Source of the DNA: Fragilaria crotonensis
Taxonomy: Eukaryota; Bacillariophyta; Fragilariophyceae; Fragilariales; Fragilariaceae
Direction: 5' to 3'
DNA length: 43,861 nucleotides
NCBI GenBank assembly: GCA_022925895.1
Contig: JAKSYS010000525.1
Span: forward strand, 1-43,861
In this document: piece by piece, positions 10,841 through 20,800 of the stretch
How the letters are laid out: every line of letters starts with the position of its first letter
Position numbering within the stretch: position 1 is the stretch's first letter
The notes under the pieces: model-generated
Databases searched by the model: none
Seen by the model: only the letters and a program-made list of their open reading frames with translations
Told to the model about the DNA's origin: nothing
Program-made: the position numbers and the translations under genes

Positions 10841-10920
10841 ATAGGGCATAGCATAGTTGGTTCAAACTACTGATCCTCTGCGTGAGGGCGCGGGTTCGAA
10901 TCCTGGGGGTTGTTGTTTAA
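10841..10920 (+). other. tRNA-like sequence (pol III A and B boxes)
   Basis: TAGCATAGTTGG (10849-10860) resembles an A box and GGTTCGAATCC (10893-10903) is a perfect B box, at tRNA spacing. An anticodon-like arm (CCT CTGCGTG AGG) lies between. The acceptor arms do not pair and the T-stem has an outer mismatch, so it is not a functional tRNA. It may be a tRNA pseudogene or the head of a SINE. Confidence 0.55.
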
Positions 10921-11887
10921 CCAACCAGTTCATAACTCTGACTCTCGCCCGATCATTGCGCTGTTGTTGAACCCTTTCCTACCGCCTTCATTTCCTCTGC
11001 AATAAACTGCACAGTCCGCGCCAGGCAGCGTGTTGATTGTCGTTGTTGTGGAAGAAGTGTATGGGGAGGACAGCGCTTGCAACTGTTGCCAGTGATGGTC
11101 TGGTGTTGAGTTGTTTCCTCGACTGGCCACTGGCCAGATCCCGTTGATGTCCGAAATGGCGTTGTGCGGACCTTACCTGCCAGGCAGCAGAGGAGAGGGC
11201 CAAACCATGTCACCCAGTTGACACGGGGATGGCAGTCATGTCATTGTTGTCCATGTCTGGTGTGTACCGGAGGAAAGGCATGGAACACTTTGAATGTGCA
11301 AAGAAGGATAGTGGGTGTGTGTGTGGGCCCCATGCTTGGGTGGTTTGGTTTTTCACATCCGTGTGGTTGCATGTGCCTTTGAAGATAGATAAAAAGTGAA
11401 GAGTGTTGCAATACGAACACATTTGATTGATCAAGCAAATGCAATATTTTAAGGTATGCCAGATATGGCAGTTGGTACATAATGGTATGTGACTCTTTTC
11501 TTTTCACATACCAACAATTGACATGACTGCATTATACATGTTGGCATCAGAAAACAACAGATGTTTGAATATCAACATATTGAAATCAAACATGTCATGT
11601 ATGCACCGCAGCATTATGGGTGTTGCCTATGGTTACCAGATATGTTTAACGTATGTTCTAAGTTACCATGCAGAAAAACAAGATGTTTAGCCAAAATTAA
11701 AGATGTTCAGCCAAAATTAAAGATGTTCATTGCTCAACATTTAAGGTGGTGATAATAGAACAAACATTGTAAAAATCATACAATGAAATACTTCAACCGG
11801 ACAGTAATGTGATTTCTTATGGAAAACCTAAATTATGTTTAGACAAAATATGTATCACTTACGACAAAAAAGTAACCATTTATTGAC
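10921..11887. other. Gene-free interior of the TIR element
   Basis: Short open frames here lack any recognisable motif. The one clear structure is a 20-bp direct repeat (AGATGTTYAGCCAAAATTAA at 11681-11700 and 11701-11720, with a third partial copy). Confidence 0.5.
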
Positions 11888-12920
11888 ATAGTTAACAAAA
11901 ACGGCCTTCTGATGTGAACGTCTATCTCCATGCAACGCAAATGACGAGCTTCTACTCCCTGTCACAGTAACACCTGGCCGTTCAAATCTTGGCACAGCAA
12001 TCGGAAAACACCTGCGCGATGCCACAAAAACTGTGCAGCAAACAGTTACAACCAAACCAGTTATTCACAACACATGGTCTGCTTGGAGAGCTAACCCAGC
12101 CTTTCCAATTCGAGTCGTTATCACGCACATTGTATTAGGAGGAGAAAAGAACGAAAAAAAACCGTCATGGATGTTAATGACACCTGTGTGCGATCTCCAA
12201 ACTCGGCGATACATCTGCTGGGATCGTGCCCCTTTAGTCAAGTTTAACCTGTCAGTCGGCCAAATCTGCGATATCACCGGATTGCGTGAAGTGCATGCCT
12301 TCGAAAAGGTTACAGCATTTGTACCAAACTACGAATCCCCATTCGAATATAATGGGACATTAACAATCACGAATCAAACTGACATCACTGTTGAATACAC
12401 ACCAATTCCGCCAATAACAGCATCTCTCATCCATCAGAATGCTGGCGTAGGCCGTCTGTGCGGAATTGTTGAAGTCATGTCGACGCCTTCCATGGCATTA
12501 CGCAAGTCATTCTACACAAACCACGAAGACGACGACATTCCCTATTTGACATTTAACATTAAACTCAATGACGGTACGACTACAGAAGCATTCGTTTGGG
12601 GTGATCAAGCAACATCTCTCCATAAACAATCAATTGCTATTCACACCCAGCTACTCTTGATTCGTGCATTCGCAAAACCTAACGGTGGTTTGTCTATTTC
12701 GCCCAACAAGTCAGCAGAAAACAAACAACCAATGATTACTGTGCTAAGTCCGCAACAATCCACAGCACAGAATGCCGCTAGTACGGAAAGTCTCGAATTC
12801 GTCCCAGACACCATCATCATGAAAGCAGCACGCCATCATGCTCTCAAAACACGTGTCGCAGCTCTTCAAGCTGAAATCACTGCTATCTTCAAGGAATATG
12901 ACACCATTACTTCAGAGTGA

Positions 12921-14171
12921 TTTTCTATATGTAAACATGTATATAAATACGTAAGTAAAGTTCGGACGCTCTACCAGTACTATCGTAGCAGGCTTCTAAT
13001 CTGTACCTCTTCACATCATGCTTTTCACGTGCGTGATCCGCCAAAAGGGAGGCACAAGATATACTGCAATATATTGTTGAGTTTGGCAAGACTGTATTAC
13101 ATCTACTATGCTACGGATACCTACGCAGCCTCATGACATCATACTGAACTCGTGTCGGCTACTACTAAATGATCAACTGAGATTTAACCGCCGTTTTCTT
13201 CTAGTTTCAAGTTCTGTAGCGCAGGCGTTCCCAGCCACACCCCCTGTACAACAACCGCGGCCAACGGCCGCCCATCAGACTGGTTTTATACTAAATTTTC
13301 CCGGTTTACATTATATGCAAACAGTAAATAAATCTTCTGATTCCCGACAAAGAATCTTCACTCCTTCACTTTGAAACATGCTTCGATAATACATGTGTAC
13401 ATTGTACATGTGACATGTGCCTTGAGCTCTCTACCGTAGTTGATACAGTAGTACCACATAAAAATGGCTTGGAACCAATATTTACACAAGAGTTTCAAAC
13501 TACTTATTAATCTCCGTAGAAACATAAATGATAAACGAGCAGTTCTTGTATCATTGATCCTTCATCTGCTTGTCAACAGCAATGAGGAATGATCAAAGTA
13601 CTGGAGCAAGATCCGAATTGCCTATCGATGATATACAAGTCTGACTTTTTCATTTACTGGTTCGAAGTCGTGTATAAATATGTATACATATATAAATAAT
13701 ATTTTATATTCGGTTCTTAATATTTTTCACAAGAGTTTGATGAGTGAATCGTCAATCGAAATTCGTATTGGTACAGGGTTTTGTACGAGCTATTTGTACC
13801 ACACAGTGTAGAACAAACGCCAAGTGGAATTCTCTCAAACGTATGAAAATATTCAGAACTGTAGCTTGTAGAAATTGGGAGGGCATCCTCGACATGTGAA
13901 AAATGGTCGTGCAACAATGTTTTGAAGTCTCATCTACAGTATGCGTTTTTGAGAGACCTGAGCAATTATATTGTTTTTTCTATCTGCAGAACATACCTCT
14001 ATTTGTTCATTAAGGAGAGCTTTACAATAGGTCACGGTGTGAAATAATGAAAATTGGAGTCTTTTTGTGTAGAGGTCGTTGAATTTCACAAGAGATTGGT
14101 TGAAAGCCATTTTATTGGGCCAAAGCCATTTTTATGTGGTAGTGTGTATGTTAACACACACATGAACTCAG
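12921..14171. other. Intergenic, no gene seen
   Basis: AT-rich, with several short open frames that look random. No domains, splice-compatible exons or strong repeats were found. Confidence 0.55.
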
Positions 14172-14573
14172 ATGCAGTACGGAGTACGGAGTACCAGATT
14201 GAATGTACGTAGCATTCTTGTACTTGTAGTCCGCTCTACTCTTTGCTACACACGGTACAAAGTTGCAGTGTATGTCATACTCCACTCCGAGCTCCGAGCG
14301 CAAGAAGTGACCATCGTGGGTTTTGTCAAAATTGCAACAGGAATCAACAATTCCATTGCAATTTACTTGCTTGTTTTAGCCTACCGCGTATCGCGTGTTG
14401 GCAGCGGAGAGTTAGAAGATAGCGAAAGAGTCATGATGGATGGAGAGGATTTGTTTCTGCGGCGGTGGCTGCAAACGGCAAGTGAACTTTACGACGAAAT
14501 CACATTCAACGCTCCGAACGACGTGTACAATTATAAAGCTCCAGACCCATGGATTTCTTTCATGATTGGAACA

Positions 14574-14689
14574 GTAAGTTTTGACCTCGATTCACGTCAT
14601 GGATGCACTTCAGAGTACTTTGCTTGAAGTGCACGGAGTGCACAATTGTGGGCTAATACCAAATGTCCGGATTTCTGCTTTACCAATAG
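14574..14689 (+). other. Intron 1 of the membrane protein gene (116 nt)
   Basis: GTAAGT donor at 14574, CAATAG acceptor ending at 14689. Splicing joins WISFMIGT to IFSAIGFGMWIRR in phase, completing one transmembrane helix. Confidence 0.8.
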
Positions 14690-15137
14690 ATATTTAGCGC
14701 GATTGGATTTGGGATGTGGATTCGTCGATTATATTTGATCAAACAACGACGCGACGTTCCTTTCCGTGGGTCTTATCTCATTCGAGCCATGATATCGACC
14801 GCCATTGATTCGGAAGAACCTTTTTACACCATTGCCAGTTTTTCCGCATTTTCCTTTCTGTTTCTCGGTGGGCTCCAATTGACTATCGGATTTCGTTCAT
14901 TGTCATGCTAGGCATATTTGCCATGACGAGTGCGGAGATTCGATTCGAGTCATCTTGGCCTTTCGGGATGCCACTTCCTTGTCAGACGCTTTCGTCTCTA
15001 GTGACATCATGGAGAGTTCGATGCGTAAGGCGGTCGAGACGGAACTCAAACCGGCGAACGTCTATGAAGATCTAGGTCGAGGAAGGACCATCGTGATAAT
15101 GGTATTCATTACGCAGGCTGTTCTGATTTCCTTTGTG

Positions 15138-15200
15138 GTACGTACTGCGTAGCACTCGCGCCTACTGCTTCCTTGGCCATTTGAATCCCTCTGATTATAG
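15138..15200 (+). other. Intron 2 of the membrane protein gene (63 nt)
   Basis: GTACGT donor at 15138, ATTATAG acceptor ending at 15200. It contains an in-frame TAG when unspliced. Splicing joins VLISFV to CYVSQVIDIM in the same frame. Confidence 0.75.
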
Positions 15201-16430
15201 TGCTACGTGTCCCAGGTTATAGACATCATGTCCTCGCAGACTTTCAAATGCCCTGATGGCACTCCGAATTGCCCCATCTTTGGTACATTCGGTTCGTGGT
15301 CATTGTACGTGCTGGGAATCTTTATGGCTTGCGTTTATATTCTTGGTCCAAAGACCTCGTTTGGTCAATCCGAACAAAACCCGGCGTTTTGGTTGCAATT
15401 GCTCTTGATTTCCAAGCGTGTTGGTGCGAAGTGTACGTGGTACGATCCTGTTGCAAACGTGACCAAGGAGCGATTCCTGCGTTCCAATGACAGTCACATT
15501 TGGGGTCGTTTTTTTTCATGTCGTTTTTGATTAACGGTGTCGGGTTTCACATATTGGTACATGCGTTGCCCATCCAAGTAGCGTATCAATCGACCTTGAC
15601 CGGCGTTGTCATTCGTGCGGTTGGTATGATGTACTTGGTGGATCTCGACGATACCACAGGTTACACCCTCACACTGGTGGAAGACAAAAAAACCTGAAAA
15701 AGGAACGGAAGAGGTTAGCACGCCAGAGGATGATCCTACTCCTGACTGGTGTACACCAGAAGCCGAGGTCCCGTTCAACCCACCACCTCCACGGCAGATC
15801 AACACTTCGGAGCTATCCGATGAAGCAGAGCGCATCATTAATGAAGCCATGGAGAAGCTGAATGCATTGAAGCGCGGTGAAGCATCAACAGCCAACATTA
15901 GTATGCGAGACGTTGCGGGATCGTTGCTTATGATGCCTAGGGCAAAGGATGTTGCGAGTTTCCGTGTTGATGACAATGGCGATGGTGAACGGGCGATGCC
16001 GTTGTCTCAGAGTCAGAATCCCATCGAAGGGGCTACTTTGGTCAAAAACGGAAAGGGCATTGACGCAGGGGATGGCGACGGCGACGTCGACCCTTGATCC
16101 CAGTGTCTCACAGTAAGAATCCAATTCAAGGGGTTGCTGTCGTCAATAATAGAAACGACATTGAAGGAGGTGGTGTTAAAAAGCCTGAAAAACAGTGGCT
16201 GAACGCGGAAAACGGACCAGTGTAATGAGGAGAAGGCAAGTGATAGATGAGAAAAAGTTGATAGGTAGAAGCGACGAGAACACAGCATGCTCCGACATGA
16301 AGGTCCTATCGCGTTAGAATGGGCCTTTCCAAGTGAGAAAAAGATTACATTAAGTATTATGGCGTCTGACTAGAAGCTACATATACAATATCATCCTTAA
16401 TTTACACGAAGGTTGCGTAGGTGGCATTCA

Positions 16431-17567
16431 TCATGCCATCTTTCCGACTGCCCCAAGTCCCAGACGTTCCATGAGGCCCTCCAGAGCCTTTCCGATGGGT
16501 GCTTCGATTTTTGTGACACCCGGTAAACCTTCAGCCTCGGCGCGTGTCTCCCCCACGTTCAGGATGCACACCTCCGTACCTCTCGACGCGGCCAGCCTGG
16601 CATACCGAAATGCCGAATGCACAGATAGCGACGTACCAATGCAAAGCAGCCCGTCCGAGGCCTCAACTGCCGCTCGGCAGCGCGTCACGCGATGTGGTGG
16701 AACTGAGTCGCCGAAAAAGACTACATCGGGTTTGAGGAATCCAGTACCACAAGAAGTACAGGGTGGAATGATCAAATCGTTGTAATTTTGAGACTTCAAC
16801 TGGGCATCTCCATCGGGACGCATATCATTGGCATCGTAGTCTGCCAACGCCTCCTCCAGCCATTCTCTATTCAAAGATTCCAATTTTTCAGTAAATACGT
16901 TTCGATCTTCCGAAGCTCCGCACTGCATACACTTGAGACGCGAAGTTCGACCGTGTAACTCGGTAACATCCACACTGCCGGCTCGTTGATGCAGGGCATC
17001 GACATTTTGAGTGACGATGGATAGAGTTTGCAGCCCATTGCCAAATAGATAGCGATTTTCGTCGCTGGTGGGAGAATGGTAGTCCGGTGAATCGTCAAAG
17101 GTAACGCCAATCTTTCGATTGCGTTCCAACTCGGCTAAAGCGACGTGTCCCGCATTTGGTTGGCGAAGATCAAACGAGCGCCATCCTACCAAGCCTCTGG
17201 CCCAATACCGCTTGCGATTCTCGGGTGAAGTCATGAATTGATCATGAATCATTGGCTTGTGTCCTTCGTGGTAGGATCCCCGATTCCCCCTATAGTCAGG
17301 AATTCCTGATTCAGTTGACAATCCAGCTCCAGTAATGGTCAGGATGGATCGCTTGGAAGACATCCAGTCGTGCAACTTGTCAATAGAATCTTGGAGTTGT
17401 AGAGGAGTCAGTAAGGTTTGCGGATCAGGAGGTCGAAGCTGCTCAGATGGTCCCCGGAGCAGGTGGGAGGTACGGAATCGAACTGTCGAGTGACCATGGA
17501 CATTCACCATGCTATCAAAATCACATATGCCAATCAAAATGCACCAGAACCTCAGCACCACATGCAT
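16431..17567 (-). CDS. SIRT4: SIRT4-class sirtuin (NAD-dependent deacylase/ADP-ribosyltransferase)
   Basis: 378 residues from the first ATG at 17567; the frame extends 10 codons upstream only to a GTG. The NAD-binding signature GAGLSTESGIPDYR is at about 81-93, TQNVDALHQRAG at about 186-197, and the catalytic His in ELHG at about 205. Two zinc-binding Cys pairs are present (CMQC at 213-216 and CTSC later), followed by LKPDVVFFGDSVP and GTSLSVHSAFRYA. RYWARGLVGW is typical of the SIRT4 (class II) branch, which acts in mitochondria. The N-terminus (MHVVLRFWCILIGICDF) is hydrophobic with few acidic residues and could be a targeting sequence. Relative to animal SIRT4 there is an insertion of about 25 residues before TQNVDALH. 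All key residues are present and the frame is unbroken. It is convergent with the membrane protein gene, 207 bp away. Confidence 0.95.
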   Translation of the reverse strand: MHVVLRFWCILIGICDFDSMVNVHGHSTVRFRTSHLLRGPSEQLRPPDPQTLLTPLQLQDSIDKLHDWMSSKRSILTITGAGLSTESGIPDYRGNRGSYHEGHKPMIHDQFMTSPENRKRYWARGLVGWRSFDLRQPNAGHVALAELERNRKIGVTFDDSPDYHSPTSDENRYLFGNGLQTLSIVTQNVDALHQRAGSVDVTELHGRTSRLKCMQCGASEDRNVFTEKLESLNREWLEEALADYDANDMRPDGDAQLKSQNYNDLIIPPCTSCGTGFLKPDVVFFGDSVPPHRVTRCRAAVEASDGLLCIGTSLSVHSAFRYARLAASRGTEVCILNVGETRAEAEGLPGVTKIEAPIGKALEGLMERLGLGAVGKMA

Positions 17568-17924
17568 CCGTGAGAGACCTTTATCTTTTCGATACACTAC
17601 TGAAGTAGGAGTATACCTTAAGTCTACCCTCGAGTATAGTCTATCGTCTATACACTATACACCTTGGGTTCCTGCGCCGTTTAGTTGATGAATCGTAGTA
17701 ATGAATGTGGTAGTCCTGATAGATGTGATGTGCATCACCCTTTATTCTCGCCTGTTCTGAGTTCTTCGTTCATCACGAATCTCTCGTTTCTTCATTGGAA
17801 ATTCGAAACGAATGCATTGGCACTTGGCACAAGTAGTATGTATGCATACAAAGATACAAAGTACTCGGAATACTGGAGGAATCCTACTGTACACCCCTAT
17901 TCCCTCTCTTCAGATTTCAGGAAC

Positions 17925-17953
17925 GTACTACTACTACTAGGTAGTAGTAGTAC
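17925..17953. repeat. CTA/TAG perfect hairpin
   Basis: GTACTACTACTAC, a 3-base loop, then its exact reverse complement GTAGTAGTAGTAC: 13-bp arms in a trinucleotide-repeat inverted repeat, about 360 bp upstream of the sirtuin ATG. Confidence 0.85.
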
Positions 17954-18021
17954 TCTAGAGTAGAGGTATTAACTATTTGCTGATGTGTCTATGTACAGTA
18001 GTTACTTGCAATGTACGGGAA

Positions 18022-18159
18022 AGTAGTATGTCTACCGGTAGTTTGTAGTGTATCGTACTGTTTCCGACTACCGTAGATCGCATCCTCAAAAGTAGTATGT
18101 CTACCGGTAGTTTGTAGTGTATCGTACTGTTTCCGACTACCGTAGATCGCATCCTCAAA
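18022..18159. repeat. 69-bp perfect tandem duplication
   Basis: 18022-18090 is repeated exactly at 18091-18159 (begins AGTAGTATGTCTACCGGTAG, ends GATCGCATCCTCAAA). No base differs, so the duplication is recent or homogenised. It lies just before the PC-esterase-like relic. Confidence 0.95.
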
Positions 18160-18237
18160 AGGTAGATGGTACTGTACGACGTAGATAACACAATTCAAGT
18201 TCGACAAGGTTGGTTTGAATGTTTGAATCTCTTTGAT

Positions 18238-18989
18238 ATGGAGCAAAAAGCATTCTTTGAAACCCACTTGCCAGCGTCAATCAAGTCTTCCACTGCGAAT
18301 GATGCCATCATTCTGCATGTTGGGGCTCAGTATCGCAGCGGATACGCACATCTCATGAGTGCGGCTCTGAAGTATATCGCGAAACGGTGAGTCGACTCGC
18401 TGGCCCCAATATTCGTAGTGGAGCCCAACATCGAGGATTGGCCCACAAGGAATGGACTGTTTTCAAGTACTCCATAAACCAAAAAAGTGACTGCCAACCA
18501 CTTACGAAGGAGCGCATGCTTGGCCGGGGAGAATTACATACCGATTTGACTTTTGGGGCGTGGGATCAATTTGAGCCGCTTAGCTTAAGTGTCTTTCACG
18601 ATCTGTACCCTCGTTTGGCGTACGGATCATTGTTAGGAAATGACACGTACAAATGTTATCCAGACTGCACTCCTCAAAAATGGCGATTGGACTTGGTGCG
18701 ACGGAAAACTCGCGACTTCGAAAGTTCATATTGTTCCAGTTTGGTGGCAAATGGCCTCATTGAGTTTGCAGCACGGGATGATAACTGCGCGAAAGCCTGG
18801 CGACTGCGGACACAAGGATATAAGCTCGCTGATCAACATGAACGATCAGCTCGTGCGAGCCATGATGAACACCCCCCATAATCGCAAAGTTGACATAGCT
18901 TCATCGTGCGTTGGATAATCTGACTTTCCAAAAACCGATTCTGGTTGACGGTTCGATCAGGGCGATTCCTGCCGTCGATGATTACAAGC
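18238..18989 (+). pseudogene. Disrupted PC-esterase (SGNH/TBL-like) gene, tentative
   Basis: Phase-corrected, the region reads ANDAIILHVGAQYRSGYAHL, then after an in-frame TGA (18388-18390) VDSLAPIFVVEPNIEDWPTR NGLF, then LHTDLTFGAWDQFEPLSLSV, then after an indel in the A5 run at 18676-18680 NGDWTWCDGKLATSKVHIVP and RKPGDCGHKDISSLINMNDQ. The order DxxxxxVGAxY, then EPxxxDWPTxNG, then DCxH resembles the PC-esterase family (TBL, CASD1 and algal relatives), where D and H of DCxH are catalytic. The catalytic GDS box would be upstream and is not seen, so the 5' part is missing. The 3' end converges on the ATE1 stop. Family assignment rests on short motifs. Confidence 0.4.
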
Positions 18990-20706
18990 TACTCCATCCT
19001 GACAATACAATGACGACTCACGTCCGGACCCACTTGTTGCACGAATTCTCGCACCATGGGTCGCACAATCGCTTGACTGCTAGGTTGCAACATACTGATG
19101 GTCACAAGATTTGGCATTCCCACATGGAGAAGCACGGATTCCGCTTCAGTAGCAACGTCAAACGCAAGCATGTCCGATGGTGCGTCAGCTTCGAATAGCT
19201 GGCAGCAGTGCCTTTCCGGTGACTCCTTGTCTAGCCTTTCCTGTGCCTCGCGAGCCCCGACCCATTGCAGAGTGACTGGACATAGGAGCTGTGATGGGTG
19301 GTAGTCAGCCTTGTATCGCATTTTGCCGCACGAATGAATGTAGTAGCCAAGGTAGTAGAATGGTAAGTTTTGCTCCCGACAGTAGTCGATTTCCTTCAGG
19401 GTGAGAAATTTACCAAGAGGACACAAGGCGCGCGCAAAGGTGGCATTGTAAAACGCGTACACACTACTCAAACCATCCGCCAAGAAGTCCAAAACACCCA
19501 CGGCAATCAGGGTTCCATTGATGCGATAATGTTGATGGAACGTTCCCGTCTTGTTTCCTGTCGCCAATGGTGACTCCACCAAGAATCTGTAAAGGATGAG
19601 AACGACGCCATCATATTCAGCAACTCCTTTGGCGTCAACCCCGGGTAAGTGTTTCTCAACATGGTTTGAGCTTGATCGACATATTCGGGAGTGGCATCGC
19701 CCCAGTCCGCCTCCTCCTGCTCCGCCAACGGGGGAGGGTCACTGTGCACTTGTTGCTGGTAGTCAAAATAAAGCTGATGTACGTCTGGTAGCAAAGAGGA
19801 CGCCAAAGCTGAGTGCGTGGTGATTTTCAAACTGTACGGTGGCACAGTGGCAGTATTTGGGAGATGATTGCGAAACCAATCGTACAGCAGGTCTTCGGGT
19901 GTCATTTGTGCGTCCATTGGTGATTCATTTGAATGAGAAGCAGATGCATCGAGAAGACGCCTCGAGACTTTACACTTGATCTGCCCGCTTGCCTCGTGCG
20001 CTTCCAGATCGATCGCAGCACTTTTGTTCCTTAATCGTGCAACAACCAGACTCGACAAGACGCCTCGGTCGTACTTTCCCTTGGACGAACCGGACACTGC
20101 TGCGCAGATAGTTGACACAGCCGATATGGTATCATCATCATTTGCCGTGACTTTGTATCGTATTGGCTGAGAAATTTCATGGAGTTGTGTAATCTCTTGG
20201 AGAGTCTCGCGCGTCCAGTCAGCCAGCTGTTTCAGAATGGGTATCGAGTCTTCATCCAGGCGAGGCAATCTCTGCACATTCTTTGAAGAAACAGATTCCT
20301 CTGTAGCTGTACCGGTGTTTGATCCTGACAACGCGCGCTGCATCTTTTTGAGCACTCGTCGTTGACTCTTCGAAGGAGTAAAATCAGCGACTGGCAAGCG
20401 TATAGTGAGAGCTGGACAGCAGGAGTCCCAATTATCAGGTTTATACAATTCCTGACCTGATCGGCGCCATCCACGGCGAATCAGTCGATAGTAGATTTCC
20501 GCAGATAAATCGGACGGTATCAGCATCCCATACGACTTCGACGAGTAGCGTCGTTCGCGCGACACCAGCGACGCGCGTCTTCCATGGCAATAACCACACG
20601 TTGAACAGCTCCATCCGCACAGTCGAACGGTACAGTGTTGATCCTGAGATCGCCCATTCTCCTGCTGTTGCTTGACTTCTTGCTGTGCTGAGTCGGAACC
20701 ATCCAT
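18989..20706 (-). CDS. ATE1: Arginyl-tRNA-protein transferase (ATE1), two exons
   Basis: ATE1 moves Arg from Arg-tRNA to N-terminal Asp/Glu or oxidised Cys, feeding the Arg/N-degron pathway. Exon 1 starts at ATG 20706 and carries the N-terminal domain with the Cys cluster (CGYC near residue 37), SSKSYGMLI, RRGWRRSGQELYKPDNWDSC and SKSQRRVLKKMQR. Exon 2 carries the GNAT-like C domain: TGTFHQHYRINGTLIAVGVL, DFLADGLSSVYAFY, LGKFLTLKEID, YYLGYYIHSCGKMRYKADYH and PSQLLCP. The acceptor (minus strand TTTACAG, ending at 19587) precedes FLVESPL; donors at 19639 or 19624 give in-phase introns of 53 or 38 nt. The resulting protein is about 554-559 residues, normal for the family. A linker rich in Ser and Pro separates the domains. 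No breaks apart from the intron. Confidence 0.93.
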
Positions 20707-20800
20707 TGTATTGAGCTGGCGCTACCGGTCGACGACAGTGCTGTTTCCTGTCTATTCTGTCATTTTTTGGCAGTGTGGTTTTCAAACGACCATACCGTAT

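Larger units (their letters stand above)
9357..11914. mobile_element. 2.56-kb DNA transposon with 27-bp perfect TIRs
   Basis: The 27 bases at 9357-9383 (CATCAGAAGGCCGTTTTTGT then TAACTAT) recur as an exact reverse complement at 11888-11914. Both sides are flanked by TG (9355-9356 and 11915-11916), a possible 2-bp target duplication. Subterminal copies of an (A)GTTACC(A) motif occur on both strands near each end (for example 9401, 9445, 9531, 11632, 11661, 11869). Inside are a degraded minus-strand ORF (9631-10328), a tRNA-like block (10841-10920) and AT-rich filler. No transposase is recognisable, so it looks non-autonomous. The family is unknown; a 2-bp duplication would be compatible with CACTA-like elements. 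Confidence 0.75.
9275..12920 (+). pseudogene. RPA-like OB-fold protein of Helitron type, split by a transposon
   Basis: Two coding blocks. The first (9275-9356) starts at an ATG with MASPKKSKHCHVTAITSAVE. The second (11917-12920) continues with NANDELLLPVTVTPGRS and ends at TGA 12918-12920. Between them sits the inverted-repeat element 9357-11914. Joining 9356 to 11917 leaves 1086 nt, exactly 362 codons with no internal stop. The second block has an OB-fold signature like RPA1 DNA-binding domains (TTTEAFVWGDQATSLHKQSI, then a basic strand LLLIRAFAK and GGLSISPNKSA) and ends in a charged helix shared with 4632-4922. Helitrons of plants and algae often carry such ssDNA-binding proteins. No RepHel lies next to it, so this is a solo copy or a truncated element. 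Function by family only. Confidence 0.65.
14172..16224 (+). pseudogene. Multi-pass membrane protein, two introns, several frameshifts
   Basis: Spliced and phase-corrected, the gene gives about eight hydrophobic segments (for example IATGINNSIAIYLLVLAYRV, WISFMIGTIFSAIGFGM, YTIASFSAFSFLFLGGLQL, TIVIMVFITQAVLISFV, SWSLYVLGIFMACVYILG, MSFLINGVGFHILVHALPI, GVVIRAVGMMYLVDLDD), then a Pro/acidic cytosolic tail. Both introns splice cleanly. Phase breaks occur near 14870 and 14960-14990, in the T8 run at 15509-15516, in the A7 run at 15686-15692 and near 16090. The tail repeats itself (SQSQNPIEGATLVKNGKGID, then SHSKNPIQGVAVVNNRNDIE). The start is uncertain: ATG 14172 or an internal Met. The family is not recognised, although the ALPIQ...VDLDD end resembles large diatom membrane proteins with channel-like topology. 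It may be an intact gene if the homopolymer shifts are sequencing errors. Confidence 0.6.

Noticed and set aside
10849-10920. Functional tRNA gene (anticodon GCG)
   Set aside because: Acceptor stem does not pair, the T-stem is mismatched and position 37 would be T; at best tRNA-derived.
12033-12065. GTG at 12033 as start of the RPA-like protein
   Set aside because: The same frame is open back to 11912 and fits the interrupted N-terminus at 9275; GTG starts are not expected here.
17568-17597. Upstream GTG as the start of the sirtuin
   Set aside because: Nuclear eukaryotic genes start at ATG; the first ATG is at 17567.
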